Of a DNA stretch of 25,336 bases, positions 1 through 10,896 are shown one piece after another; the first letter of the stretch is position 1; each line of letters begins with the position of its first letter. Source of the stretch: Amoebophrya sp. AT5.2 (taxonomy: Eukaryota > Sar > Dinophyceae > Syndiniales > Amoebophryaceae); NCBI GenBank assembly GCA_005223375.1, contig RXOD01004249.1, positions 1 to 25,336 of the forward strand, in the 5' to 3' direction. A model generated the notes under the pieces. That model worked only from the letters and a program-made list of their open reading frames with translations. It made no database searches and had not been told where the DNA came from. The position numbers were made by a program, and so were the translations under genes.

Positions 1-312
1 TCCAAAAAAAAGCCGCATCCATTCTTTTTTATAATACGAAAAGCATGCCAGACGTGTAGCTCTTTTTTCTAACTCTCTGCACAGTCTCAGAGGGAGTGAC
101 AGTCAGTCTCAGTAGGGACGACCCGGGGAAAGATAGGTAGCAGTAGAGGGCGCGTAGATTCGTTTGTGGATTTTAGGCATGCAGCATGGGTGTAAAAATA
201 CTAGCGCTTCTGAGGACGAGGTCGTGAAAGAGTAGGTTGGTCGCTGTGGCTAGTTGGATACATAGGGGCGTTCTTTGTCGGAGGACGTCGACCACGTCGT
301 GGCGGCCTTGCT
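1..312. other. Non-coding leader of the window, no gene seen
   Basis: No convincing coding frame lies here. The stretch contains A- and T-runs at its start and several short ATG-initiated frames that stop quickly. It may be the 5' flank or UTR of the gene starting at 313. No promoter motif or splice structure could be supported. Confidence 0.5.
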
Positions 313-1221
313 ATGCCCTCACAGGTTCCTCCTGCTCCTTCCCCGGGGGCGGCAGGAACAAGTGCACCGGAAGAACTACAGGCAGCGGATCCGGCGTCGG
401 CTCCTTCAATAAAGTCGCCGTCAAGGTCAACTACTATTACCTCGTCGAAGGTGGAAAAGGAGAGGAAGATGAAGGGCAGCAGCACTGCTGCGCCCTCGGG
501 CAGCACGACCTGCGCCTGGCCGGCTGAAGACATCATCAGCAACGACCCGCGTTCCACCGCGAAGGGAGGATCCTCGTCCTCTTCAGCCGCGACGAGCGCG
601 CCTCCGCCACCAGCGCCGGCGGCAGCTGCAAAACGCCAGCGCCATTGGGAGTATCCGCTCTCTAAGCACGAGAAGGCCCGCATGATCAACACCGCCTACC
701 AGAACGAAATCCACCTCGCAAACGAAGAGAAAAAAATGGACGAAACTGTGGTACTTATTTGCATTAACTTATCACAAATAAGAAAAAATTTTGTCAGCGG
801 AAACGACGAGGGACTCGAGCCGGAGCACATACAGGAAATTTTTTTAAACGAATTTACTCGCAGTTCTTCATCGGTACGGTTGTATCGGCACCGACAGATC
901 CACACCCTTCGCACTATGAACGAGCGGCTCGAGCTGGAATTGGAGCACGAGAAGAAGAACCCGCGGCGGCATTTTCGGCTTTCCCTCGGCGGCCTAGACG
1001 ACGAGGCCGAGACGAACAATCCGGACCTCGAGTCCGCATACGACCAGCTCGGAACCTGGAAGGGCGTCGCTAAGGGTCCCGAAAAAACTCCTAGCAGTCA
1101 CAGCAGTCACAGCCAGAACATGCGACCCATAAAAGCTACCGGTGGTTGCAATGAATTTACTTGTGTTGCTGAGATAAAAAATGACGATCGGCCGTCGATA
1201 ATGAATCAATTTCAATTCTGA
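313..1221 (+). CDS. Hypothetical Ala/Ser/Pro-rich then charged protein, 302 aa
   Basis: I do not recognise this protein. The frame opens at ATG 313 and ends at TGA 1219-1221. Residues 1-110 are low complexity (Ala, Pro, Ser). From about residue 110 it becomes a more ordered, charged sequence with HWEYPLSKHEKARMINTAYQ and, near residues 195-220, an acidic/basic helix containing NERLELELEHEKKN. The tail is Ser/His-rich (two SSHS units). Third codon positions are strongly G/C except in an AT-rich stretch around 745-860, which begins GTACTT at 751 like several introns in this window and could hide a short intron, although the frame stays open through it. No signal peptide or membrane segment is visible. 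The reading frame and composition support a real gene; exact start and splicing are uncertain. Confidence 0.6.
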   Translation: MPSQVPPAPSPGAAGTSAPEELQAADPASAPSIKSPSRSTTITSSKVEKERKMKGSSTAAPSGSTTCAWPAEDIISNDPRSTAKGGSSSSSAATSAPPPPAPAAAAKRQRHWEYPLSKHEKARMINTAYQNEIHLANEEKKMDETVVLICINLSQIRKNFVSGNDEGLEPEHIQEIFLNEFTRSSSSVRLYRHRQIHTLRTMNERLELELEHEKKNPRRHFRLSLGGLDDEAETNNPDLESAYDQLGTWKGVAKGPEKTPSSHSSHSQNMRPIKATGGCNEFTCVAEIKNDDRPSIMNQFQF

Positions 1222-1607
1222 AGAATGTATGTATGATGATGATAGATGTCTTTGTCTGTTCGGTGCGTCTCGACCATTTTTGCAGCTAGTGAATGTAGCT
1301 GAGTGCCCCGCTGCTACTGGTTGGTAGCGAAGTAGAGGGGCGAACTCGCTGTGATTATGATGAACCGGAACCCCTGCCTGATTTATCGATTATTTATTTA
1401 TATCAGCGATGGCGCTGGGTGATACTGATAGCTGGGAAGTGAAAAAAAAAGAAAGAGTAAAGAAGTAGCAAATATACGAGGTATAGCATAGCGGCTGAAG
1501 TAGCACTGCATGAGCTGCTGGGTTTTTTCATCGGCTGTAAGTTCGGGAGCCAGGCAGAGGCGATCAAAAAGGCGTCGGAGCGTGATTTGCTCGAGCTCGC
1601 GGGGATC
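1222..1607. other. Intergenic / 5' region of the TPR-like gene
   Basis: The frame of the next gene is already open from 1461 without an ATG until 1608, and the upstream in-frame peptide (VALHELLGFFIGCKFGSQAE) looks protein-like. One possible reading is a mini first exon at ATG 1409-1418 joined by a GT-AG intron 1419-1500 (82 nt), which restores the frame. This is only a possibility. Nothing else was recognised in the stretch. Confidence 0.35.
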
Positions 1608-3412
1608 ATGAAGGAAGGTGACGTCTCACCTGGGGACTCGACCAGCTGTACTGGGGAGTACATTTTCCTCGAGAAGGACGGGTCTTGTTCCAGTACTTCA
1701 TCGTCCGGAGCCGAGGTGGGCGCGTCGAGTACATCTACTTCGTCCAGCTTGAGTGCGAGGAGTCGGGTGAACAAGAAGGGTCCGATGGCAGATGCTGGTT
1801 CTTCTGACGAAGGCAAGAAGATCGTCGTGCGCGACGACGCAATCGTGATTCCGAAGAGCATGGCGCTGTACTTGTGTCTGGGGGTCGCAGCGGCGCTCTC
1901 CGCCGCGGTCGTAGGCCTGTTCCTGCTGCTGAGGACGCCGCCGGCGCCAAATCCAGCATCTCCACAGCAAGGCAACAGCGACCACGTGGAGCCGATGATA
2001 AAAAAACAGATCCCGGCGCCCGGGAGCCAACACGAGCGGGAGCACGTGAACGCAAATGTGCCGCGGGCGCCGCGGCTGATCGTGGAAGCAGGCGGAGGTG
2101 CTGGAGTGCGGGCGGAAGATCATGTCCCCCAAGGGGGCGAGGAAATAAGTCGTGGTACTTCCAAATGGGTGCAACCGAAGCAGGAACAGCCGATGGACGG
2201 TGCTGACTACCAGCACGTCGTGAGCAACGCGGCGGCGCGGGCAAACCAGATTCAGGTGCAAAGCAGAAATCCGAAGAACAAGAACTTCGCGCAGCACTGG
2301 GAACAGGGTCACCGGGCAACCTTCTTCAAGAATACCGACGGAGGAGGTGGCTCTAGCAGTGCTGGGACGAGCGGGAGGGGAAGCGAGCGCGAACAAGGGC
2401 TAGCGAATGATGGAACAAACGCACCACACGGAGACGATGTTGGTGTAGCGGAGGAGGAAGTTGTGCAGTACGAGTTTCGTGGCACAATTCAGCAGGAACT
2501 GGACCGCGCGCTGACATACTACAGCAAGGGAGAGTGCAACGAGTCCGCCGACCGCCTGTTCCATTTGCTCCGGAGCAATTTGACGGACCAGATCTGGCGC
2601 CCGAGGGTGTTGAGGGTACTCCTTCCTTGTACGAATTCCTTTCTTGCAAAGATTGCATGCGCCGCGTTATTGTGTGAACTTGAATTACAACCCGCTTATG
2701 CGGTCATCTGTCGGTCTTCCTGCTTGGTATAATTAAAAGAGGTGGCCGAACAGGACTGCTGTAAGCCTGCGACCTAAGTAATAAGTTGTAGCTAATGTTA
2801 ATGATTCCATCTCTTACTGAAAGGAGGACGCGACGAGCTTCATCTTGTTCATGAATGATCTTCTTCTAGAAGCCAAAGAAACTTCCTCTCGCATCTGTGA
2901 TCGCATCCCAGAATTACGGGTACACACTTTTCTGCTCCACGCCTACACGCAAGCCCGAGGCGGTGGAGGCTTTCCAGCACGCCTTTCACCTTGACGAGCA
3001 GCAGCACCCGCGGTGGGCGTGGAACCTGCTCGGCTACATTTTCGCTTCCTACGGAGATAACCAGCAGGCCCTGTTCGCTTTTGACAACGGCTTGAATATC
3101 GATGCCGCAGGGCAATCGAGCAAACCAGAGGCCGAGCAGATGAACAACCAGAACAACAAGGACCAGGGGAGTCTGATGTTGATGAACAATTTCATCGGGG
3201 CTTCCGTGCTCCGCGCGCGGGATCTGTCCCCAGCACCGGAGTCCACGAAGATTTTAGAGAAAGCAGTAAAGGTGATCAACGAACTGGCACTGCTTACCGA
3301 CCCAGAGGACGCGATGTGGAAGGCGACGCTGGAGGGCTTCGAAAAACTGATACTGCAAGGAGAATTCTACGACCCGCAACTCGCAGTATTCTACGACTGG
3401 GAACAATACTAG
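1608..3412 (+). CDS. Membrane-anchored TPR-like protein, two exons
   Basis: Two exons, 1608-2615 and 2912-3412, join in phase 0 across a GT-AG intron and give about 502 residues ending at TAG 3410-3412. Residues 1-80 are Ser/Asp/Glu-rich. A single hydrophobic segment follows at about 85-107 (MALYLCLGVAAALSAAVVGL), then a low-complexity region. From about 288 the protein is helical and TPR-like: a helix pair with ALTYYSKGECNESADRLFHL, then after the intron NYGYTLF, KPEAVEAFQHAFHLD and WNLLGYIFASYGDNQQALFA, the A-G-Y-F-A spacing of tetratricopeptide repeats. It could be a single-pass membrane protein with a TPR scaffold on one face; partner and compartment are unknown. The 1608 ATG is the first in frame, but upstream codons remain open to 1461, so the N-terminus may be longer. 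Confidence 0.7.
2616..2911 (+). other. Intron of the TPR-like gene (296 nt, GTACTC...CCCAG)
   Basis: The upstream frame reaches a stop only after running into unrelated sequence, and the downstream frame is different. GT at 2616 and AG at 2910-2911 join both in phase 0 and produce a continuous TPR-like helix (RVLR then NYGYTLF). The intron contains ATGATCTTCTTCTAGA at 2855-2870, which recurs with two changes in the intron of the next gene. Confidence 0.65.
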
Positions 3413-3964
3413 CTGCTGCGAAGGAGATGGAGAACTACTTGAAGCTTCTATCTAAATGTACTTACCTCCTGTATGCCACCCTGCGGGAGGAGCGCGAGCA
3501 TCGAAGTAGCCGAAGCAGCGGCCGGTGAATGAATCGAGAATTCAGAAAGGTTTGCTTACGTGCAGTACCTGCAAAAGTGCAAAATCAGTCCATGCAAAAT
3601 CATGACAAACGATACTCCTAGCTGGTGCGCATCATCTGCAGCACAAGCGCGATGGGCATTCGTTCCTAGCAGGCAGCAGCAGGTGGAGTAGACGCCGCTC
3701 AGTACTACAGCGAGTTGTAGTACACGACGCGTGGTTTACGTTTACACGCATTCTTTCGTCGAGAGGAAAGAGATCAAAGAAATAAAAAAAAGTAAGAAGG
3801 ACAATAATTGCACGCGCTCGGTCCTCGTACTGTACTACGATGCGCTACTCGTCGTCAATTTGAATTTACTGTGTCCTCTACTCTTCCTCTTCCTTGGCAA
3901 AAGTAAGTTAAGTTTTGGTTCGGCAATTTTTTTTCCACCGGACCAGGAGTGCGGCCATAATAAG
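3413..3964. other. Intergenic, 3' of the TPR-like gene
   Basis: About 550 nt without a supported gene. It contains ATGTACTTACCTCCTG at 3456-3471, nearly identical to the splice-donor region of the TMEM164-like gene at 11578-11593. An open frame leads into the next gene from 3731, but it lacks an ATG before 3965 and its composition is UTR-like. Confidence 0.5.
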
Positions 3965-6900
3965 ATGTCCTCGCCGCCGGGAGCGGGTGCTGATGAAGCC
4001 TCGGCGGGAGTTGGTTCGCGCTCACCGGGAGGAGGTGTTGTTGCTGGTGAAGCCGACGCGGCGATGGCAGAGGCAGAACAACCAGCAGGGGACGAGGGGG
4101 AGCGACTGCGCCTCTCCCGTGAGCAGGTTCGCGCAATGCACAATGTTGGGCCGCTGAAGGGAAAGGGCGGCATGGGAGGTAAAGCTAAAGGTACAACTAG
4201 CAAGCCAGGCAAGCAGCCTCCGGCGAGTCCGACGTCGAAGGGACAAGGAGGTAAAAAGGGTAACGTTGATGTGTACTACAAGAATACAACTACCAAGAAG
4301 GGCGGGAACAAGAAGGGCGGGGCTCCGGTCCAGAGCAAGAAGGGCAAAGGTGGCGCTGGCAAAGATGCAGAGGAGGGAACAAACATCAATGAAGGGTATC
4401 AAGAAGACGGGCCCCCTTCGGCCCCCTCGGCGGAAGGCGAGCCGGCGGAACAACAAGTGCAAGCTCTCTACCCGCCAGCACCTTCCGATGGGACGTTTAG
4501 TTCAGGGCTGCGGCTGCTGGGGGAGGACATTTCCGCCATGCATGTGGACCGTGACCTGCGCGGACAGCCGGACCCATCCGGCGAAGAGGCGCACGCGGAG
4601 CTGGCCGCGCTGCGGCAGCGGCAGTTCGACCTGGGAGAGCCCGTGGTGGAAATCGATGCGGCGGGACGACCCATACGAGCAGAGCCGGACGACGGGGCGG
4701 AGAAGGCGATTCACCCGCGCTCACACGCACACCCCCGGACGCACGCGAAGTACTACCGTCTAATGCGCGACGTGTACGGGCTGCATGAAAGGCACCTGTA
4801 CCCCTGGTCCGCGTGGGAGGCGGCGCAGGAACCGGAGGAGGGGTAACTGGAAGAATCCGCATCTGGCGCTGCTTTCTCTGTAGCTGTGTTCTTCATGATC
4901 TTCCTTTAGATGAAACAGAAGCATTTAGTACCTGTCATTTCTTTCTGCGAATGAGCAATTAACAAGCCGCAACCGCTCGCAACTCCACAGCTAGGCCGTT
5001 CCTGCCCGCGGAGCCGGAGGTTTATCCCTGGGAGTCCGTGTTTGTGGTGCCCCCGGCCGAGCAGCCGCCTCCGACGTACCCCTGGGAGCTCTATGAAATC
5101 GCCCCGCCGCAGGAGATGATTCTCCCCTGGGAGTACTACGAGCAATTGGAGAACGCAAAACTGCCTGTCGTCGTGCCGGAGCAGGAGTATCCGTGGGAGG
5201 CGTACGAGCCGGCCGAGGCGCCGCTCCCCGTGTACCCGTGGGACGTGGTGGAGCAGCCGATGTTTCAACTCCTGTACGACAGTTCGCAGGCGAAAGTGCG
5301 GGAGGCCTCGCAGAAGACGGGCGATTTCTTGGAGAAACAGGCGGAAGCCCTGCGGAAAACCTTCGGAGAGGACCTGGTGGATAAATTCGGGAAGAAAACG
5401 CTGTACGGCGAGATCTACGAAAAAACCGCCCTGCAGTACCACTGCGAGTACGTCGACGAGTTTTGCCTCTCACTGTTGTACGACGTGAGCATGGACATTT
5501 ACACCGCGGAAATCGGGCTGGAGGGGAGCGACACGCACGCGCGGTGGAGATTGAACCCGACGGAGGATGTGAGCGACCAACATGGAGCCAGCACGGGGAA
5601 GAAGTTAAATTGGTACGCACAAATGGAGGCGGAAGCCATGCGGAGACACCGAGCGGAGCGGGAATACGCGAGGAGGAACAAGTTCCACGATCCAGAAGCG
5701 TCGAGCCCGGGAGAACAGGAGGACGAGGACGGGGCGACGGACAAGTCGGATGCTGGAGATGGGGAGCCGTCGGAAAAAAAGAAGAAAGCGAAGCCTGGCA
5801 AGAAAGAACAGAAGTCGTTCATCGGCGCGCTCCTGGAGGGCCCCAACGACGACCTCATCGAGCTGAAGCGGGGGCCCAACGAGGCGCCCGCCGCGCCGAG
5901 AAAACCCGACGCGAAGCCGCCCCCCGACGACCGTGTGAGCCGTAACCGCCTCGAGTCCCCGGTGCGGAGACTTTTGGTCGACTCCACTCTGATGAAGGAC
6001 GACGAGCATGTGGTGCGGCTGGGGTCCGTCGGAAGCGAGCTCTTCATCACCGATTTGGAGTCGGGCGAGCTCACCTTCACAAGAAGGCTGTGCGAGCGCG
6101 CGCTGGTGCGGCAGATGGTCGTTCTGATGACCGCGCTGGAGCTGCAGGGTAGTGTGCGGGAGCTCCTCGACGACGAGCGCGACGAAAACACTGTGTCTGG
6201 CGAAGGACTACGGGGTGACGCGGTGGTCGTGGAGCGTCCCCACGAGCTGGTTCTGGAGCGGCGCAACCTGGACCCGAAGACCCGCGGATATGTTTACCGG
6301 ATGGCCCAACGGGACGCGACGAAAGGGAGCAGGGCAGATAAAGGGGCGGGGAAAAAAACGATGAAGACAAGCAAGGGCGGACGGGAGAGCACAGACGTGG
6401 AGGTGTACGATGAAGTAGAGCTGGATCTGCGACTCGGGACGGCGAGGATAGTCCGCCGCACGCCTCCACGAAAAACAGCTGCCGGAAAAAAAAAGGCCGC
6501 ACTACAAGAAGTGGAGGGGGAAGTGCTGCTTCGCCTCCCCGGATTCGACGTCGGGCTGCTTTCTGCGCCCGCACCGAATTCCTACGGGCGCGAAGGAGCT
6601 ACAGCAACAGGCTCATCTCTGCCACCCGCAGTGACGCAGCAGCACCCGCTTGTGGGCGTTGCGGACTACCTCCTCAGCATCGACAAAGATATGCGGCGGC
6701 GAGAACATCTTCACGTTCAAGGGTCGAGTAAGGGCAAGAATTCGCCGACGAAGAAAGTTTTCAGTCCGTCCGCGAGACTTTTCTGCACGAGCTGCGGGTC
6801 TGCGGTCTCCTCTGCAGCGCTCGCACAGCACGTGTGCGCAGAGGTTGCCAAGAGCGACGCCGCGTCCTCAAATTTATTTAAAAAAAAATCAAATTTAGCA

Positions 6901-9900
6901 TCAGCAGGAGACGTGGATATTACTTCCAGCGACGAGGACGTAGATATGGTCGTCGGGGAGCACAACGACAATTTAACCCCCGCCGCCCTGCGCAGCGACC
7001 CTCGCGACCGCATCCGCATATCGCTGCAAGACCGTCGGCAGCTCGTCCAGATGCTCAACGGCGTGCTGCACGTGCTCCGCGACACCCGCTCTTCGCTCAG
7101 AACCGCGCCCTCTCCGGAGCAGGAGGCGCTCGTCGAGGAGGAAATCGCCAGACTGCGGCAGCAGAACCTGGAGTACCTCGCGGCGTTGCAGGAAAATGAG
7201 GAGCGGCGCGAACTCAACATGTTCCAGCAGCGCAAGCGGCAACTCGAGCAGAAGAGAGCGAAGAAAACGCTGGCGAAGAAGGTCGCAACCTACACTGGGC
7301 GGGAAATAGTGTTGAAGGAATCTTCTTCCGATGGCGCGGAGGACGGCGGCGCGGGAGGGGACGACGACAAAAATTTGGAGCCGTTCGGCTTCGATGCGTT
7401 ACTGGGGGGCGTTCTTGGCTCCCCCACAAACGACGGAAAGCGGCTGAGTGCGCAGAGGCTGCTGGAATTGAACGCGAAACTGAGGAAGAAGGCGGAGAAG
7501 GCGCCGGCGGTGCCGTACCAGTTGTCGTTGCTGGCGAGCAAAGTTCCGCCCGAGCAGCGCGCGTCATACGGGCTCGTTGAGTACTTCCCGCCGGTGCCGG
7601 GCGCGTCGCGCGACCCCTTTCGCGCCACCTCGGACGCCGCGACCGCAGCATTGATGAGCGCAAGTGGTCCGGAAGTTGCGGGGAACGAAGACGACGACTA
7701 CGCCAAGAACCAGCTCGCGTCGGTGCTCGACGGGGTGTACCTCGACTTCACTTCGCATTTTCCGCGGATCGTCATCGAGAAGTTCGCTTCCCCTGAGAAG
7801 GAGAAGGAGTTCGAGAAGCAGTTCAAACTCGGCAGAGGCGACCTGCTGCTGGCGATTTTGGGCGAGCGCGTGACCGGGATCGCGAAGTGGGACAAAAAGG
7901 AACAATTCTTGCAGCCGGGAGAAGATGATGAATCCGGAGCCGCGCCGTCCGTGGAGGCGGCGGTGCTGCGAAAGCTGCGGGCCACGGCGGCGAAGAACGT
8001 CCAGATCCTGACTTCTGCGCGAGGCCTGGAGCAGGTGACCGGCAGCGCCGAGCATCTGGACCTCAGTCTGCTGTTTCTCCGCCGCAAGTACCAGGAGAAA
8101 TTCCTGTCCCTGTCCGCGACGGCAATCCACGAGAGCGAAAAGGAAAAGCCGCCGCGACACTTCGGCATGAAGATCGAGCGCAAGAAAATACGCGCGATCG
8201 AAAAGAACGGGTGGGCGGACAAACGCGGCTTGCAAGTGGGGGACGAGATTTTCGCCATCGACGACAGCACGTCAAAGATCGACGAATGGTTCAAGTCGGA
8301 AAAGAACAAGGTGCCTGGGAAAGCGCTTTCGCCCACCACGTGGAAGATGGTGAAGAAACCAGAGAAGAGCGGCCGGGATTCATCGCGGGATGCGAAAAAG
8401 GTGAAGGAGTACCTGCCAGTGTGCTGCTTCTTGGTCGGACGCAGGAGCGGGGCATTCGCACTGCGCGGCAGGATCGAAGTGGACGCGAGTAGACCCTTGC
8501 CAGAGAAGTGGCTACGAAGGCCGAAAGAGGAGCCGGCGATGGAGTTGAAGATGCTGCAAAAACTGGAAGCGGGTGAAACAAACATAGACATAGACAGCGA
8601 GAAGGAGCGAGTGGTGGCGGGAGAGGCGGCAGGGGTCGTCGGTCCTCCGGGAGATGGTGGAGGTCCCGATATATTTTGGCCGCTCCAAATCGACGGAGCG
8701 CAAGTCCCAGGACCAAGACTTCCAGGAGTAGTAAGCCCAGGACCAAGAGTTCCAGGACTAGCAAGCCCAGGACCAAGAGGTCCAGGACCACCTCCAGGTC
8801 CAGAGCAGGCTGGTGGTGGTGGTCCGCCTGCTCCCATGCAATTCTACCCCGAACAAGAAACAGGCAGAGAAGAGGAGCAAGTGGCAGGCGAGCGCGGAGG
8901 TGGAGCAGGACAGCCGCTCGGGGTTCGCCTTCAGGGTCGGGAGGACGAGGAGCCTTCTGGGGCCGACCCCGCATTCGGAGTCCCTTTCGGAGCCGCAAAC
9001 GACCTGCAGCAACCCCTGCTTCCGGCGGCGGAGGGCATGAATGAGGACGATGGAGCTGCAGAAAGACCAGACGATGGAGCAGAAGGAGCGTTGTCCGGAG
9101 AGGATGATCCATTGGGCGGGGTAACTGACGTTCTCGCGGAAGAACTGCTCGCACCACCAGTAGAGGACGAGAAGATTCCCGACGACGTCGAGCTCCACTT
9201 CATTCCCGCTGCGTTGCCGGTCCTGCCCGACAACCTGCCGGAAGCCGACTACGCCGACTACGCCGCCTACACGGAGACCAAACAGGACGTGCTCTACGAC
9301 CTCTTGCTCCTCCAGAAGGCGGTGAAGGGTTTCCTCGGCGAGGCCCGCTTTTACCGGGACGGGTACCGGCGGAAGGCGCTCGCGATTCTGGACGAAGAGG
9401 CCGAGGTCGCGGACGCGTTCTTGCGAAACTGGACGAAGCAGATGAAAACCTGGGACGAAGCAGACAGAATCGAGCACGCGCGCGAGTTGGCAGAACTGGA
9501 GAAAAAGTTGGAGGAGGAAAGAGTGAAGCTCATGTACCTGATGGAGGAGGAGGTGAAGAAGCGCCGAAGGTTGAAGAAAGAGCAACGGAGGGCGTACGCA
9601 TTACGCCTGGAAGAACGGGAGGGAGGGGCGGGGACGGGCGCGGCACTGCTCGCGATGCAGGAGGAGGCATCCTCCGACGGCTCCTTCGGGGACGACTACA
9701 GCGCGTCGGGCGACGTCGACTGGCACTGGCTGGTGCGGCAGAACAGGCTGCGGGAGCGGGTCGAGGCGGACCAGCGGAAAAAAGAGGCGAGAGCAAAAGC
9801 GAAGGGAGGCGGGAAAGGCGAAGGGACAGGTCGTGGGAAGGCGAAGGGCCCGAACGTCGCAGCGGCTACAAGTACTAGAAGTGCCGTGGTGCCGGGGGAA

Positions 9901-10467
9901 GATGAGGACGACGAGGAAGCAGCAGCAGGGCAAGGGGTCGACGAGCACCACCACGTTGAATCCGATGCGGTTTTGTTGCGGAAGCGGGTCTTTTCCGTGA
10001 CGGAGGACCGCATCAAGCAGCTGAAGCGGAAACTGAACGGGAAGGACAGAAAAAGCAAGAACGAGTCCTCCGAGCGCACGACCAAGTACGGCGCCAAGCA
10101 AGCAGCAATCCCGTTCAGCCTGAGTTCCGACCCGGGCCATCGGCACCACGACAATTTCCCCACGCTGCCGCCGACGATCACGAGCGGCAGGAATGAAGAC
10201 GCGGCCGGCGTCACCAGCACCAGCAGCGGCCTAGATCAGGAGCAGGATCTGTTCGCGTACTGGCTGGGCCGCGCGCGACGCCGCTTTCCGCTGCTCCTGT
10301 ACGGCTTGCGCGACTACGGCGACGACGCCGAAATCGAACGGCGCGAGCTCGTGTCCAGGGAAGGAGAAGTGGTCGTGCCCGTGCCGAGAGAAACGAAGGA
10401 CCGCGTGGCCTCGATGCTGGCCTTCGGAGACTCGCCGAGATACGTAGACAAAAAGAAGCTGAACTAG
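3965..10467 (+). CDS. Giant PWE-repeat / PDZ-like protein, 2116 aa, two exons
   Basis: Exons 3965-4842 and 4995-10467 join to one 2116-residue frame. I do not recognise the whole protein. ATG 3965 is the first in-frame ATG. In order: a Lys/Gly-rich low-complexity head (about 60-130); a run of six PW[EDS] repeats (YPWSAWE, YPWESV, YPWELYE, LPWEYYE, YPWEAYE, YPWDVVE) at about 280-380; acidic/basic linkers; a CTSCG...HVC Cys/His cluster near 890 that could bind zinc; a coiled coil at about 1000-1058; a degenerate PDZ-like segment at about 1207-1261 (KLGRGDLLLAILGERV); a clearer PDZ-like domain at about 1348-1455 (GWADKRGLQVGDEIFAIDD); Pro-Gly repeats at about 1530-1560; and a Glu/Lys/Arg coiled coil at about 1790-1840. 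PDZ domains bind C-termini or scaffold complexes, so a cytoskeletal or membrane-associated scaffold is plausible but unproven. No signal peptide or transmembrane segment is seen. Confidence 0.8.
4843..4994 (+). other. Intron of the PWE/PDZ gene (152 nt, GTAACT...GCTAG)
   Basis: The first exon frame stops at TAA 4844-4846 immediately inside the donor. Splicing GT 4843 to AG 4993-4994 joins in phase 2, giving EEGPFLPAEPEVYPWES, which continues the PW-repeat array on both sides. ATGATCTTCCTTTAGA at 4895-4910 matches the previous gene's intron at 14 of 16 bases. Confidence 0.75.
5023..5262 (+). repeat. PW[ED] peptide-repeat array in the giant protein
   Basis: Five copies of a degenerate YPWExYE-type unit are encoded here at 14-25 residue intervals, with a sixth (YPWSAWE) just before the intron at 4798-4818. 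Spacers are rich in Pro, Glu and Ala. The invariant part is the Pro-Trp pair followed by an acidic residue; the divergence between copies suggests selection on the peptide rather than a recent DNA expansion. Confidence 0.8.
8707..8805 (+). repeat. 30-nt tandem repeat encoding PGPRxPGxxS units
   Basis: Three head-to-tail 30-nt units (8707-8736, 8737-8766, 8767-8796) start CCAGGACCAAGA and encode PGPR[LV]PG[VL][VA]S, then decay into Pro/Gly. The first two units differ at only a few bases, so the expansion is recent relative to the rest of the gene. The product is collagen-like in composition but lacks a sustained Gly-X-Y pattern. Confidence 0.85.
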
Positions 10468-10896
10468 AAGTGTGATCGTGCAGAAACTTCCTTGTGCAGA
10501 TCCATGTTCCGCTTCCTGTTTCCAGAATGTCACAGAGGACGAGCCTCAGTATGGATCGAGGAAGCCTTAGCCTGCTACTGCTTGTTGACTGGTTGTTCGG
10601 TAATCATTCACGACGGTTCTGGATCGAGGCTTGCGGTACTCGATGCAAGTCGCAACCCATCAAATCTAATTCTGAGAATTGGTTTCATCTTGTTCGCACC
10701 ACTTTGTGACGACCACGACGAATTTAAGTTTATCACTTTTCTACGAGATGAAGGTGGTCGAGCACATGCTCGAGTTCAAGGTGGGCAGAGCCTAGGTATC
10801 AGCAAGATGTGCGAGTAGTGCTGGCTCCTGCTACGGTACAACGGAACTACCAGGCAGCTACTTCATTGATATAGTCGATCGACACGAATACGAAAG
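10468..10896. other. Intergenic, no gene seen
   Basis: About 430 nt between the giant gene and the TMEM164-like gene. Open frames here have no recognisable content. It contains TTCATCTTGTTC at 10684-10695, a 12-mer that also occurs in the TPR-gene intron at 2839-2850. The ATG of the next gene lies in an ACGAATACGAA context that recurs downstream of that gene near 12600. Confidence 0.5.

Noticed and set aside
7698..8837. Long minus-strand frame opposite the giant gene
   Set aside because: It mirrors the sense codon bias, and the sense frame contains PDZ-like and repeat features, so this is a shadow.
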